A stretch of DNA of 64,000 nt, taken from positions 128,727,299-128,791,298 of the forward strand of contig BTPG01000005.1 in assembly GCA_036245525.1 (NCBI GenBank), given 5' to 3'. The notes below the pieces were generated by a model, which made no database searches, was not told the DNA's origin, and saw nothing but the letters and a program-made list of their open reading frames with translations. The stretch comes from Semisulcospira habei (Eukaryota; Mollusca; Gastropoda; Semisulcospiridae). The position numbers and the translations under genes are program-made. Below, in pieces: positions 12,601 to 20,530 of this stretch; within the stretch, counting starts at the first letter, position 1, and each line of letters opens with the position of its first letter.

Positions 12601-15600
12601 GTCTGAGGAGGAAGCAGCAATGTAATTAACCCATTTAGCCCCATAGCCCTGTAGCAGGAGATGGATTGATCATGATAATTCAAGGGCAGTGCCAGATGAG
12701 CATGGCACCTGCAGGCACCAAGCTCACCTGCGACTGCCCTTGAATTATCATGATCAATCCATCTACTACAACTGGTACATAGCCGTTTAGTTACAGGATT
12801 GAGCTTTAGGCTCACAAACCTTTAAAAACAACTTCTGTCCTGCTAAAACTTAATACAAACAAGAAAGGCAAAGCCCTTATGGCTCACGTGTAAGACCAAT
12901 CCACACGTGTGACAATAAGTAAAGGGATGGCTTCTGCACCAACAAAATCCATGTTTTCTAAAAATTTAATCAGTTTTCACACATCTGTGAAAACCTCCGT
13001 GACCCTTGACCTTTGCGATGAGTCGACTAAATTAGGATACATAGGAAGGTCTTATCATCAGCTACCTCTGTGCCAAATTTGATTGAAACGTTTGCAAAAA
13101 TGTTGATAATATTAATAAGTACAATTATTGACATTTTATACACATTTGTTGACCTCTTGTGACCCTTGACCTTTCCTGAGAGGTCATCCAAATTAGTATG
13201 CATAAATAGGTCTTACCATCAGGTATCTATGTAGCAAATTTGGGTTTGAAGTTGTAAATAGTACAGTGGAGTCCGCTTAACACGAATTTCTGGGGACACG
13301 GAAAATCACTTCGTGTTAACCGTATTTCATGTTAACCAATATGGCCTCAAAATTGATCACGGCCCTCAAGGAGAAAGTGTGTAAGACGTGTGCGTGAATG
13401 AGTACCAGGTTAAAAGTGCACATTATCGTACTTTCTATGCATACCTTCAGCTCACTAGGAAAACACAAGGAAACGTGTACAGCTCGAGTATTTAATGTAA
13501 ATCCATCAGGTAAAATCCATACTAAGTTACAATCCTCAGGTAAAAGCAACACAGGCTGAAGTACAATCCCGCATCGGTAAAAGGGTTGTGTTGGTACACG
13601 AATGATATAACATGAATACAGTACAGAAATGCTAGCCAATGAGAAGACAGATTACAACAGCCGAAGGCTATTCAGCCAATCACAGACTAGAGTTCGCTCT
13701 GATCTGTCATGTGTACTTCCACAGCGCGAGAGCGACACGTGAATTGGTTTTCTGTGAATGGAATCTGTGTTCATGTTAAACAGGTGAATAATAGTGAAAT
13801 TGCTCTGGTTGGGAACCGAAACCAGCTTCGTGTAAAGCAAAATTTCGTGTTAAGCATTTTGTGTTATCAGTGAAATTTTAATACAGAATAAGAAGGCCGT
13901 CGGCCGGGAATACAAAAACGGTTCGTGTTAACCGAAATTTCGTGTAAAGCGAGTTCGTGTTAACTGGACTCCACTGTAATTGAGAAAAAACATTTCTTCT
14001 CAAAATATGGCTATTGTTTACCTATTTCCTGAGCTCTTGTGACCCTTGACCTTTCCGAGGGTCATCTAAATTAGTATGCATAGATAGGTCTTACCATCAG
14101 GTATCTCTGTACCAAGTTTGGGTTTGGAGTTGTGAATAGTAATTGAGAAAAAACATTTCTTGTCCAAATTGTGGCTATTTTTACCTATTTCCTGAGCTCT
14201 TGTGACCCTTGACCTTTTCGAGGGGTCATCCAAATTAGTATGTATAGATAGGTCCTACCATCAGGTATCTCTGTAGCAAGTTTGGGTTTGAAGTTATGAA
14301 TAGCATTTGAGAAAAAACATCTTTTGACAAAATATGGCGATTTTGGGCCTATTTCTTGAGCTCTTGTGACCCTTGACCTTTTCGAGGGATCAACCAAATT
14401 AGTATGCATAGAAAGGTCTTACCATCAGGTATCTTTGTACCAAGTTTGGGTTTGAAGTTGTGAATAATATTTGAGAAAAAATTATGTCCGAAAATAGCTA
14501 TTTTTGATATATTTCCTGATCCCCATGTGACCTCGACCTTTGTGAGAGGTCACTGAAATTGGTATGTTTAGAAAGGTCTTGCCACAAAGTATCCTTGGGC
14601 CAAGTTTGAAGACTGTGTCTTGAATAGTCTCAGAGAAAAAGACAACATTAAAGTTTACCATGGACGACGGCGGACGGATGACAGATGACGGATGGACGAC
14701 CACTGGCCCAGAACATACTTTTGCTTCGCACGTCAGCCAAAAATAGAATCATAGTAACTTGTAGCCAAATGATGATGGTTGGCTTACATCACTACTTTTA
14801 CAAATGTGGGTACATCACACCTAAGGGGTTCTAACCAAAACACATGAGCAATTTATTCAACCTATACTGATAACATTGATTTTATCATGTGCCACATACT
14901 TCTGGTCTCTTCAGCATAGTCCAGTACTTGTGGGTTGTGTCTTGATAACACTCCAGGAAGATCTCTGCAGAATAAATAAAACCACAGTAAGATTAACACA
15001 ATTCAGCCAGTTACAAACTACAGAAATATATTGACTAACCATGATAGTTCAAGGGTGGTGCCAGAATAACTTGGTACCACCTGACTTGCATAGTCAATCT
15101 GTCTCCTGAACTGTGATGCAGTTTTCACCTCTTGAACTGTTCCACACTCTTCAGTGGATGACTCACAGATTTAGGAATATTCACTTCAGAGTGTATAAGA
15201 AACTTAACCCTTATAACCCAACAGCTGCATTTCCCAAATTTTGGAGGCATCAGCTAACGACCATGTGCCAGTTAGAGATGTATTGACCATGATAATTCAA
15301 GGGTAGTGCCAGATTAGCTTGGCACCTTAAGGCGCCAATGTAATCTGGCACTACCCTAGGATTATAATGGTCAATACATCTACTGCTGTAGGGTGTTGGG
15401 GCTAAATGGGTTAACTGAACATACACACACACTCTCTCTCTCTCCATCTTTCTCTCACCCCTCAAGACACAAATAGGTCAAACAGGGTTTGTTTAATGAA
15501 TCCAACCCTTCTCATTTGCTGAAAAGAGGGGATGCAAAGCGACATTGGCAGCACACACAAAACCAAACCATGACATGCAAGCACTCACATTCCTTTGCGG

Positions 15601-16252
15601 AGAGATTTTTCCCTCACGTTATCAGCCAGAAAACGGATTTCTTGGACGAGACGCTCCCGAACATGAGGAGGCTCAGCCAGAGTGGGTGTGGATTTACTCT
15701 CATGATCCGTCTCATTTCGATAGTCCTGCCAGATCTCCAGCAGAAGGTTTATCTGTCAATTACAGAAATATAGCAGTCATCTGGTCATAACAGCCATTTC
15801 AATTTACTCCTGTTAATTCCTATACAATGACCCTTTCATTCAAAAAATGATCACCTCCATAAAAGACTTGCATACACCTGTTGTCTCACCCAAATGCTAC
15901 TAGACCATAGTGGTCACTTACAGCATCACTTGATCAGCTGTTCAGGAACTAGGCCATTTGTGTAAAAGATGAACTAAAAGATAGGAAGTACACAAATAAA
16001 GATATAAATTTTAAACTAAAAATAAGTAAAAAATAAATAAAATAAACCCTGCCCATGTGAGCGAAAGGCAAGTGAGCAGTTGTGAAAATCTTACAGTACC
16101 TCATTATGAAGTTCCAATGTCTGGTCGACTATGGACTCTCCCAGCATGCTCTTGATCTCATTCTGCTCGTTGGGGGGTACATGCTGCTCCACCAGTCGCC
16201 ACAGTGACAGAGGGGGCATATATGCCCCAGGGTCTATGGGAAATGAGGCCAT
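3547..16252 (-). CDS. CCDC24: CCDC24 orthologue, seven coding exons, 3' end outside window
   Basis: Exons 16252-16100, 15752-15589, 14964-14900, 12495-12408, 11662-11567, 4214-4087 and 3658-3547 all have AG acceptors and GT donors. They join without a stop into about 269 codons (phases 0, 2, 1, 2, 2, 1, 2). The product matches the vertebrate coiled-coil protein CCDC24 as I remember it: the N-terminus reads LSLWRLVEQHVPPNEQNEIK and SMLGESIVDQTLELHNE, the middle has SGPSSAHPG, and the coiled coil STLEREMEQLESDIAFLHSC is followed by ELREERSLLEKEL. The human protein is about 307 residues, so only the tail is missing. The function is poorly known. The introns carry DIRS-2, probably DIRS-1, the DR1 repeat, a MITE and several fold-backs. 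The start has a good context (GAAACATGG), and an acceptor at 16275-16274 suggests an upstream 5'-UTR exon. The assignment rests on recalled similarity, not a search. Confidence 0.88.
4087..4214 (-). CDS. CCDC24: CCDC24 coding exon 6 (coiled coil)
   Basis: This 128-nt exon runs from acceptor atttcag to donor ACAG|gtctgt. It encodes KSTLEREMEQLESDIAFLHS CLDSEANIR, equivalent to the vertebrate HTLEREILILQRCLEEE coiled coil. The intron before it is about 7.35 kb, of which 6.7 kb is DIRS-2. Confidence 0.88.
4248..4462. repeat. Fold-back repeat copy a
   Basis: The consensus of this family is: tttaaccc, about 60 nt of spacer, then an inverted pair built on catgataattcaagggtagtgcc / ggcactaccctagaattatcatg around a gcgcc centre, ending gctaaatgggttaa. 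It lies in CCDC24 intron 6, 30 nt upstream of exon 6's acceptor. Confidence 0.8.
4463..4634. repeat. Fold-back repeat copy b, deleted left arm
   Basis: This is a variant subfamily (actgaggttaaaagcttc, ggatatagac, ctattctggcaccacccttg, caaacttatttc, aagggttaa). The same subfamily occurs complete at 28490-28705. Here the left palindrome arm is lost, so no hairpin forms. Confidence 0.65.
4858..5083 (-). repeat. DIRS-2 3' inverted terminal repeat
   Basis: About 185 bp (4896-5083) is the reverse complement of 11345-11530. It includes cttaccgatggtattac, tagtctaattttagccc, ttgtgtacgat, ggcgccatagactgggcgg, caaccacgcatgtgctccg and cagtcagtttctt. An outer ~38 bp extension (gtatttttctttaaaatg...) is unique to this end. 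Confidence 0.9.
5118..5216 (-). repeat. DIRS-2 internal complementary region (ICR)
   Basis: This block is the two element ends joined head to head. 5118-5172 is the reverse complement of the unique left end (gtatttttctttaaaatg...cttaccgatggtattac). 5173-5216 is the reverse complement of the unique right end (gtaataccatcggtaatgtg, ttttgagaaaacaaat). In the DIRS model the ICR templates the joining of the ends into a circular cDNA. It lies 110 bp 3' of the recombinase stop. Confidence 0.9.
5326..6435 (-). CDS. DIRS-2 tyrosine recombinase
   Basis: This open frame of 369 codons encodes the DIRS integrase of the lambda-type tyrosine recombinase family, which inserts circular cDNA. An N-terminal SAM-like core-binding part (VYEGKWRVLCSWCDDRRLSP) precedes the catalytic domain. 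The catalytic residues are visible in order: Arg in SASRVSELHAL, His and Arg in VHEIRAMAASL, Trp in VAAVGWRAE, and the nucleophile Tyr in TTFARFYLRDL. It ends QHSLQVP. The first Met at 6435 is within a local duplication, so the true start is uncertain. It is likely expressed from the genomic-length RNA downstream of RT. Confidence 0.88.
   Translation of the reverse strand: MYGLPPVSRASPPSRLEVVRQALSARGFFCAAVDAIASARRTSTRRVYEGKWRVLCSWCDDRRLSPTELTIPQLAEFFLWLFSDQHLAPITIRGYLAMIADTYRHLGRPHPGACKDLADLMDHFGLQRPTLRSLVPRWDLPWVLTWLNSPRFKPIQSATLPDVTRKTCFLLALASASRVSELHALSAHPDCLQFRADGSVQLLPDPAFLAKTRSPLAAPQLVTIQPLRDPGSTRESRQQDPVRALRVYLRRTKPLRRGRTRLFLPLSQGRNDISAQTISFWLRWVIRSAYQDLAPHTAKRLHIRVHEIRAMAASLAFDRNCAVRDIVAAVGWRAETTFARFYLRDLSSQRQNLSLVGDIVAAQHSLQVP
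6303..6620 (-). repeat. Tandem duplication of the recombinase N-terminus in DIRS-2
   Basis: About 160 bp is present twice in direct tandem (about 6303-6462 and 6463-6620). Both copies contain tggtcgaggttctgcgagct, cctgacaacctccaggcgtg and caacgtggttgcttgagcat. The duplicated segment covers the RT/recombinase overlap and disturbs the reading frames there. Confidence 0.85.
6631..8790 (-). pseudogene. DIRS-2 reverse transcriptase/RNase H, probably inactive
   Basis: This long open frame (719 codons) holds RT then RNase H. RT motifs include FYSRLFVVPKPGGRWRPVID and ALPFGLNLSPWVFTRIMDAV. The catalytic box reads YLGD instead of YLDD, a missing metal-binding Asp. The stretch between LDLSDPY and SSALPF is out of frame relative to the other copies, with the frame restored afterwards. 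RNase H is well preserved (CVDASLSGWGAHL, NWLELKAVWQAL, VLSDNSTVVAYI, HIPGHLNVLADSLSR). The conserved tail (MVDLFATRWNRKLPLFVSPI) is followed by a shift near 6790. It overlaps the end of gag by about 350 nt in another frame. Confidence 0.85.
8438..10813 (-). pseudogene. DIRS-2 Gag with split start; one stop, compensating frameshifts
   Basis: Predicted exon 1 is 10813-10806 (ATGGCGAG); exon 2 starts at 10643, joining to MASWQVRTCTRCGQFQWPSD. Then come a Cys-rich finger (CLTCSGCAS, PCLVCAPWPEEQW), repeated DPSSG-type motifs, a long Arg/Ser-rich domain (about 10030-9640, e.g. RSCSRSRTRSLRR) and the acidic LSLYPAESVSAL. The conserved capsid-like region follows (ATLIRNALAAAGFLDLATQA, NAMAAAVNCDLL, LAGELLFGPAWLAVKEANKD), ending GRGRAQ-stop. 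A TGA at 10366-10364 interrupts it. Between about 9390 and 9090 the conserved text (CPPSPPLKRKASAFVD, FRQSWYAGHS) is in a different frame and then returns, so two indels compensate. Confidence 0.83.
10644..10805 (-). other. Predicted intron splitting DIRS-2 gag start
   Basis: Donor ATGGCGAG|GTAAAG and acceptor tttgtgttgcag|TTGGCAAG enclose 162 nt. Unspliced, the ATG meets a TAA after three codons, made by the donor itself. The same borders occur in DIRS-1 (3029-2844), DIRS-3 (26098-25928) and DIRS-5 (45539-45377). Confidence 0.75.
11345..11550 (-). repeat. DIRS-2 5' inverted terminal repeat
   Basis: It is the inverted copy of 4896-5083, ending with the unique tail aatgtgttttgagaaaac aaat. 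The last element base is about 11550; intron sequence resumes as gcaagatccaacccac, which holds the donor of CCDC24 exon 5. Confidence 0.9.
11567..11662 (-). CDS. CCDC24: CCDC24 coding exon 5
   Basis: This 96-nt exon lies between the acceptor cttttacag and AA|gtgggt. It encodes LSEAISDDVTSANKKLNYLD then FSEVCSRL, and fills the vertebrate position just before the coiled coil. The DIRS-2 5' end lies only 16 bp downstream of its 3' border. Confidence 0.85.
11745..11895. repeat. Fold-back repeat copy c, degenerate
   Basis: ttgaccatgacaatttctagagtggtgcc pairs imperfectly with ggaaccaccactgaattaccatgg around a ttgcgcc centre. It belongs to the fold-back family but is old and diverged. Confidence 0.55.
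12007..12097. repeat. Short hairpin repeat, ~91 bp
   Basis: Arms aaccttttggctgtcggtag...gatgattcctg and caggaaacatcgtgac...cagtcaaagggtt are near-perfect inverted copies with almost no loop. It is a different hairpin family from the 200-bp fold-backs. Confidence 0.8.
12408..12495 (-). CDS. CCDC24: CCDC24 coding exon 4
   Basis: This 88-nt exon lies between the acceptor ttttttag and AG|gtacaa. It encodes a low-complexity linker beginning KSGPSSAHPG, matching the GGGPSS stretch of the vertebrate protein, and continues RSPDGRQTPLSPTSQ. It was found by phase and splice signals, since it has no long ORF of its own. Confidence 0.8.
12629..12800. repeat. Fold-back repeat copy d
   Basis: The arms ggagatggattgatcatgat / atcatgatcaatccatcta and caagggcagtgcc...ggcactgccc-type pair around ctgcag. 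It lies in CCDC24 intron 3, 134 nt upstream of exon 4's acceptor. Confidence 0.8.
12857..14745. repeat. DR1-carrying tandem-unit repeat, copy 1
   Basis: It begins aacaagaaaggcaaagccct, ends cacgtcagccaaaaatag, and has about six direct units between. Each unit has gtgacccttgacctttccga, a ggtcatccaaattagtatgc block, taggtcttaccatcaggtat and gaatagtatttgagaaaaaa. The DR1-like motif starts near 12999, 13149, 14039, 14203, 14366 and 14525. After removing the nested MITE, the spacing is 150-175 bp. Partial copies lie at 30470-30700, 30763-31110, 32455-32745, 34130-34255 and 34333-35079 with 47669-47850. There is no coding frame, so it is probably a non-autonomous element. Confidence 0.85.
13264..13976. 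mobile_element. pogo/Tc1-like MITE, 713 bp
   Basis: The terminal inverted repeats start cagtggagtcc and end ggactccactg, followed inward by ttaacacgaa-type repeats; it is flanked on both sides by TA (13262-13263 and 13977-13978). The TA target and CAGTG-start termini are typical of pogo/Tigger relatives. No transposase is recognised in its short frames. It is inserted in the DR1 repeat. Confidence 0.85.
14900..14964 (-). CDS. CCDC24: CCDC24 coding exon 3
   Basis: This 65-nt exon lies between ttctgcag and A|gtatgt. Joined to exon 2 it reads IDLPGVLSRHNPQVLDYAEE. NPQVLDYA is the counterpart of the vertebrate SPRVLHFA motif. Confidence 0.85.
15018..15185. repeat. Fold-back repeat copy e, partial
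   Basis: It has accatgatagttcaagggtg gtgccagaataacttgg and then a shortened right arm (ttgcatagtcaatctgtctc). It lies in CCDC24 intron 2 next to copy f. Confidence 0.6.
15203..15414. repeat. Fold-back repeat copy f
   Basis: It is complete: ttaacccttataaccc at one end and gctaaatgggttaa at the other. The palindrome arms are gaccatgataattcaagg gtagtgcc and ggcactaccctaggattat around ggcgcc. Confidence 0.85.
15423..15446. repeat. (CA)n(CT)n microsatellite
   Basis: A short run of acacacac followed by ctctctctctctc lies just beyond fold-back copy f. Confidence 0.8.
15589..15752 (-). CDS. CCDC24: CCDC24 coding exon 2
   Basis: It is 164 nt, from acceptor attgacag to donor AAT|gtgagt. It encodes a helical segment beginning INLLLEIWQDYRNE and ending VRERLVQEIRFLADN plus KSLRKG. 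This corresponds to the vertebrate stretch with an LLQEAR...LVRQELRQLL pattern. Confidence 0.85.
16100..16252 (-). CDS. CCDC24: CCDC24 coding exon 1
   Basis: It has 51 codons from ATG at 16252 and ends in phase 0 at GAG|gtactg. It carries the CCDC24 N-terminal signature SLWRLVEQHVP followed by LGESIVDQTLEL. A pyrimidine-rich tttccag ends at 16274, so translation probably starts 21 nt into a second exon. Confidence 0.88.
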
Positions 16253-16273
16253 GTTTCAGGCCGTATTCAAAAT

Positions 16274-17848
16274 CTGGAAATAATACATTTATATGAAACA
16301 GAACAAAACTGATAAATAACGTTTTCTGAAATATGATGTATTTTACAGCTTTGAACATACAAAAGTCACATACTTTTACTGTTAAAAAAAACTAAAATGT
16401 AACAACATAACCACTTATTTGTATATATAACTGTGCTGATTATGGATTTTAGAGTTTCAGACAGCAGCTTTGTGTGGCTGTTTACTGGGAAAACTGTTAC
16501 TCTGGGATTTGTTCTCCACCATACACATAAAAAAAAAAATGAAATATAGGTACTGGTGCACTCAACAAATCTGAGTACGGCACTAACTGGCATTTTGCCG
16601 AAAATTTTGTCTTCTTTTTTCTGAATGTGTTTATTTGAACGATGTTGTGAGCAAGCCAACACTTCCTACGCTTTGATTGGGTCCCACTTACGTTATCCCA
16701 CTCACCCGTCTTTGCGATGATACACAGCACCTTACCATTAATACAAGATAGGCACGTTATCAAGCAAATGACAATAATTTTAGTCGGAGTTCACATTTTT
16801 ATGGAAGTCTGTTAAAATCGGCAGCGACGTATGTAAGCAAACATGTCGTTCTGTATTGTCTATCAGTTTTGGGTATGTATCACTTTAACACAACAGCACA
16901 TTTAGTATGTGTATAAATACACACCTTGCGCAATATCGGCGACAATACATCAGCTACTTAAACCATTTCACAACTTCGACTTTTGGCAGGTTGTGATGTC
17001 CGCCATGTTGTTTACACTTCGGTGTCAGAGCAATTTGCGCCCCTACAAGACCCGTTTCCGGTTTGGACATGGCAGTCTGTTACCCCATTACATTTAACCA
17101 CCCGGACATTTTATTTCTTGTTAACGCGAGTGCGTGTGTGGTGGAACTTAAAAACACTACGCCAAGACTTTCTCTCTTTTTATTATTTCTCCATTTACTC
17201 TAGTAAACAGAACCCAAACTTGGACAAATTGAAGCAACCTGCTTGCGGCAATAAAGGGTTACTATTTTGCAGCATCTCTGATAAACGTGTTTAGTATCTC
17301 TCTAACATTAGTGCTGCACCAAATGTTTAATCATGAAATCTGTGGGAAAAACTGCTCACATGCACCGTGAACATGTGGACTGTGAAAAAAAGGGTATAGA
17401 GTCTTATAATTAAGGAAAGACAACAATGAGAACCCGTTGTGTTGGCACATTTTATCCAAAGCCAGCCCTGAAGCATCACACTTGACCATTATGATAGCAT
17501 TTTTATTACCCAGCATTATTATTATTAGTAATCAAGATCTTTCTCAAACAATGAAGCTTGCACACACACAAACAAACTGAAGACATCTGCAAAGACTTAT
17601 ATATAAACATTCTTTATTAATTTAACCATATATATGTACTGGATATGCCTCTAATTTGCCAGTGACCTAGTGCACAAGAGTGCCTGAAGCAAGAAATGCA
17701 TGAAGGAAGAGTTGCGAAAGTGAAAAAATATAATTTGTTGCAAATGCACAACACTAAACACATGTACATACATTCACATAACCCCTGTGTGCATGCAGTC
17801 ACCAGTAATGTAACACTAACAGTACTAGTGGCTGAATGCGCCAGGGGG
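16274..17848. other. 5' flank of CCDC24, no gene recognised
   Basis: No host exon or transposon is recognised. The stretch should hold the CCDC24 promoter and an upstream noncoding exon. One candidate site is the motif aacATGGCGGAC on the minus strand near 17003-17009, which opens only a 12-codon frame and may be an upstream ORF. Frames up to about 100 codons here look like chance. Confidence 0.5.
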
Positions 17849-18055
17849 TAAACCCATTTAGCCCCGATGCACTACAGCAGGAGATGGATTGACCATGATA
17901 ATTCAAGGGCTGTGCCAGTTTAGCTTTGCACCATCAGGCGCCAAGGTTATCTGGCATTACCCCTGAATCTTTATGGTCGATCCATCTCCTGCAAATTGTA
18001 CATAGGAGTTAGGTGACACCTCCAAACTTTGGGAAATGTAACCTTCGGGTTGAAT
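17849..18055. repeat. Fold-back repeat copy g
   Basis: aacccatttagccccgatg, ggagatggattgaccatgat, caagggctgtgcc and then the inverted right arm (catta cccctgaatctttatgg, gatccatctcctgc). Confidence 0.85.
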
Positions 18056-18268
18056 AGATCAAACAAACTAACACACTGGCAGTGAAACGGTAGACACAAA
18101 CTTTCCACAAAACTGCAGGTGACAATCAGAAACAAAATCTACTCGTGTTGATAATCCCATCTAAAACACCTAAGAGTCATTGACAAAAAAACGTTTCAAT
18201 GCATATATGTATACATTCAGTATAATTCTCTTACACACAAGCATGTACACCCACACTCACTGGTTGTA

Positions 18269-18269
18269 C

Positions 18270-18300
<31 letters not shown>

Positions 18301-18319
18301 AAAAAAAAAAAAAAAAAAA
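18269..18319. repeat. Homopolymer pair: 22 C then 29 A
   Basis: An uninterrupted poly-C run is followed by poly-A. It has no adjoining element body and may vary in length or be an assembly-sensitive tract. Confidence 0.9.
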
Positions 18320-18382
18320 GCACACACAAACCTGTGCAAACTCAATTGGTAAAGTCTCTCGACCCACATCACAATTATGTGG

Positions 18383-18594
18383 ATTAACCCATTTAACCCC
18401 AATGCCGCAATTCACAAATTGTGGAGGTGTCACCAAAAGAGGATGTACCACTTTCAAAAGATGGATTGACCCTGATAATTCAAGGGTAGTGACATATTAG
18501 TTTGGCGCCTGGTGACACCAAGCAAATCTGGCACTACCTTTAACTAGTATCAGGGTCAATCCATCTCAAGCGATAGCGAGGCTAAATAGGTTAA
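18383..18594. repeat. Fold-back repeat copy h
   Basis: ttaacccatttaaccccaat at one end, gatggattgaccctgataat and its inverted partner tagtatcagggtcaatccat, ending gctaaataggttaa. Confidence 0.85.
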
Positions 18595-19041
18595 GGGAGG
18601 TTAAGGGAGGTAACTTGGCTCACTCAAATGTGCACACACACTCAGGCACCCATGAAAACATAATATATTTTTTAGCATGATACCTGTAAATATGAATGCC
18701 TATGACTACAACTGTACTTGCTTTCTGTCTCTACCAGGTATAACAGTCATGATACAAGGTAATATCTTGGTGTATTGCATTTGTGGGCAAGCAATTTCAT
18801 TCTTTCTAAACACTTCATGCCAGTACTGGTTGATATGTACTAAATGTATCAGTGCATGGGAAACAACATTTCTCATTGACATAATAATAATAAAAAGATG
18901 ACCGGTGCTTGGACGTACACCATTATTTTTCTCTAAAATATGTAATAATATACAGAGCTTATCTCAACCAAAGTATCTAGGCCAAAGTTTCAGAATGGAA
19001 AAAATAAATAACAAGTGAAATGCAAGAAATTAAAAAAAAAT
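18595..19041. other. Noncoding spacer before DIRS-3
   Basis: It is AT-rich, with a short duplicated ttaagggagg near 18592-18610. No gene or recognised element is seen. Confidence 0.5.
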
Positions 19042-19280
19042 GAATTTTTCTTTAAAATGAATTTTAAAAAAAAAAATACTTACCGATGGTATTACTGATA
19101 GGAAACGTTACCTAGCTAGCCTAATTTTAGCCAAAATTTGGGTTGTGTCCGTATAAGGGAGTGTTGGCAGGTCCTCGAGGGGCACATAGTCCAGGCAGTA
19201 ACCCGAGTAGCCTCCCTTACGCCCCATCCGGGTACGAGCTCACCCGATATTCCTCAGTTTAGTTTCTTAGCAAACTGCCG
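19042..19280 (-). repeat. DIRS-3 3' inverted terminal repeat
   Basis: It contains cttaccgatggtattactgat, tagctagcctaattttag, gttgtgtccgtataagggag and gtagcctcccttacgcccca, all inverted at 26390-26570. The outer unique part is gaatttttctttaaaatg. Confidence 0.88.
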
Positions 19281-19289
19281 GCAAGTGGG

Positions 19290-19400
19290 AGCTTCGAGTA
19301 ATATCATCCGTAAGTATTTTTCGAAAAAATTCATTTTAAAGAAAAATTCATTTGTTTCCTCAAAACACATTACCGATGGTATTACTGATAGGAAGAATCC
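19290..19400 (-). repeat. DIRS-3 internal complementary region
   Basis: The reverse complement of the left end (aagtatttttcgaaaaaatt, attttaaagaaaaattc) is joined to the reverse complement of the right end (atttgtttcctcaaaacac, attaccgatggtattac). Confidence 0.85.
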
Positions 19401-19499
19401 CGAAGAGAAGGTGGGTGCTGCCTATAGCGCCCCTACACCTAATACTGGCAACCAGACCCGCCCTAGGCAACCTCCCGATAATTTTAGCTAAGATACCTA

Positions 19500-20530
19500 C
19501 GGCGCCCGGAGGGAGTGTTGCGCCGCAGCGTTGTCTCCAACCAGCGAACGGCTCCGGCCGGAGAGTTCCCTCACCATCCCACTCCCACCAGAAGTCCTTG
19601 ACAGCGTAATAGCGGCCGAATGTGGGGCTTGCGCCCGTGGCTCGGACCTCGAGTGCCCCGACATTGGGACTCGTCGGGGGCGAGGTCTTGGTAGGCGTAG
19701 CGAATCACGCATCGGAGCCAGGAGGATATGGTCTGGGCTGAGATGTCATTCTACCTGGGGACAGAGGGAGAAATAGGCGGGTGCGTCCCCTGTGCAGCAG
19801 CTTGGTCCGGCGCAGGTACACAAGTAAGGCTCCCACCAGATCCTGCTGTCTGGTCTCCCGGGTGGAGTCTGTCACTCGTAAAGGGCAAAGGCCTCATCTG
19901 TGGGGTGGCCCAAGGAGACCGCGACTTGGCTAGGAAGGCGGGTCGGGTAACCATTGTACGGAGTCGTCCGTCCGGAACTGCAAGCGTGAGGGTTGTGCCA
20001 ACAGTGCGTGGAGCTCACTGACCCTGGCAGCAGATGAACAGGAAGCATGTCCTCTGTATCACGTCCGGAAACCGCGCCAACTGGTGAGGTTCAAGCGGTC
20101 CGCGTTGAGTCACGTAAACACCCATGGTAGGTCCCATCTCTACACTAGGGAGCAAAGGGCCGGGCATCGCCAACCGAAGTGGGCCATCAGAACGGCGAGG
20201 TCTTGCAGCTACCAGGGTCGGGTCAGCCCCACTGCCAGTAGGTGTCGGCGATCATGGTGAGGTAGCCCCGAAAGGTGATTGGCGCCAGACGTTGGTGGAG
20301 AAGAGCCAAGGAAGAACCCCGCCAGCTGGGGCCCCGTCAACCCGTGGGGAAGGAGAGGATGTCGCCACACCAGTCGCCCAGCGCACACCACTTCCCTCGG
20401 AACTCGTCTAGTCGAGGGTCTGCATGTCGAAGTGATAGCATCCACCACCGCCCTGGAGAAGCCTCTACTGGAGAGGGCTTGCCGCGCCAAGTCCCTGGTA
20501 CAGCACCTGCTGCGGTTGCTTGAGCCTTTT
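19500..20530 (-). pseudogene. DIRS-3 tyrosine recombinase remnant
   Basis: Nucleotide-level similarity to the recombinase of DIRS-2/5 runs the full length, but the frame is lost many times. The C-terminal end is near 19500 (gcgccgggagggagtgttgcg type tail). Readable pieces include RQALSSRGFSRAVVDAITST and STRRVPRE on the minus strand near 20490-20380. It cannot encode an enzyme. Confidence 0.75.

Noticed and set aside
16983..17294. Plus-strand frame of 103 codons upstream of CCDC24
   Set aside because: No family motif or splice context; likely chance in the CCDC24 5' flank.
18269..18319. Poly-A tail of a retroposed gene or LINE
   Set aside because: The A run adjoins a pure C run and no element body or target duplication is present.
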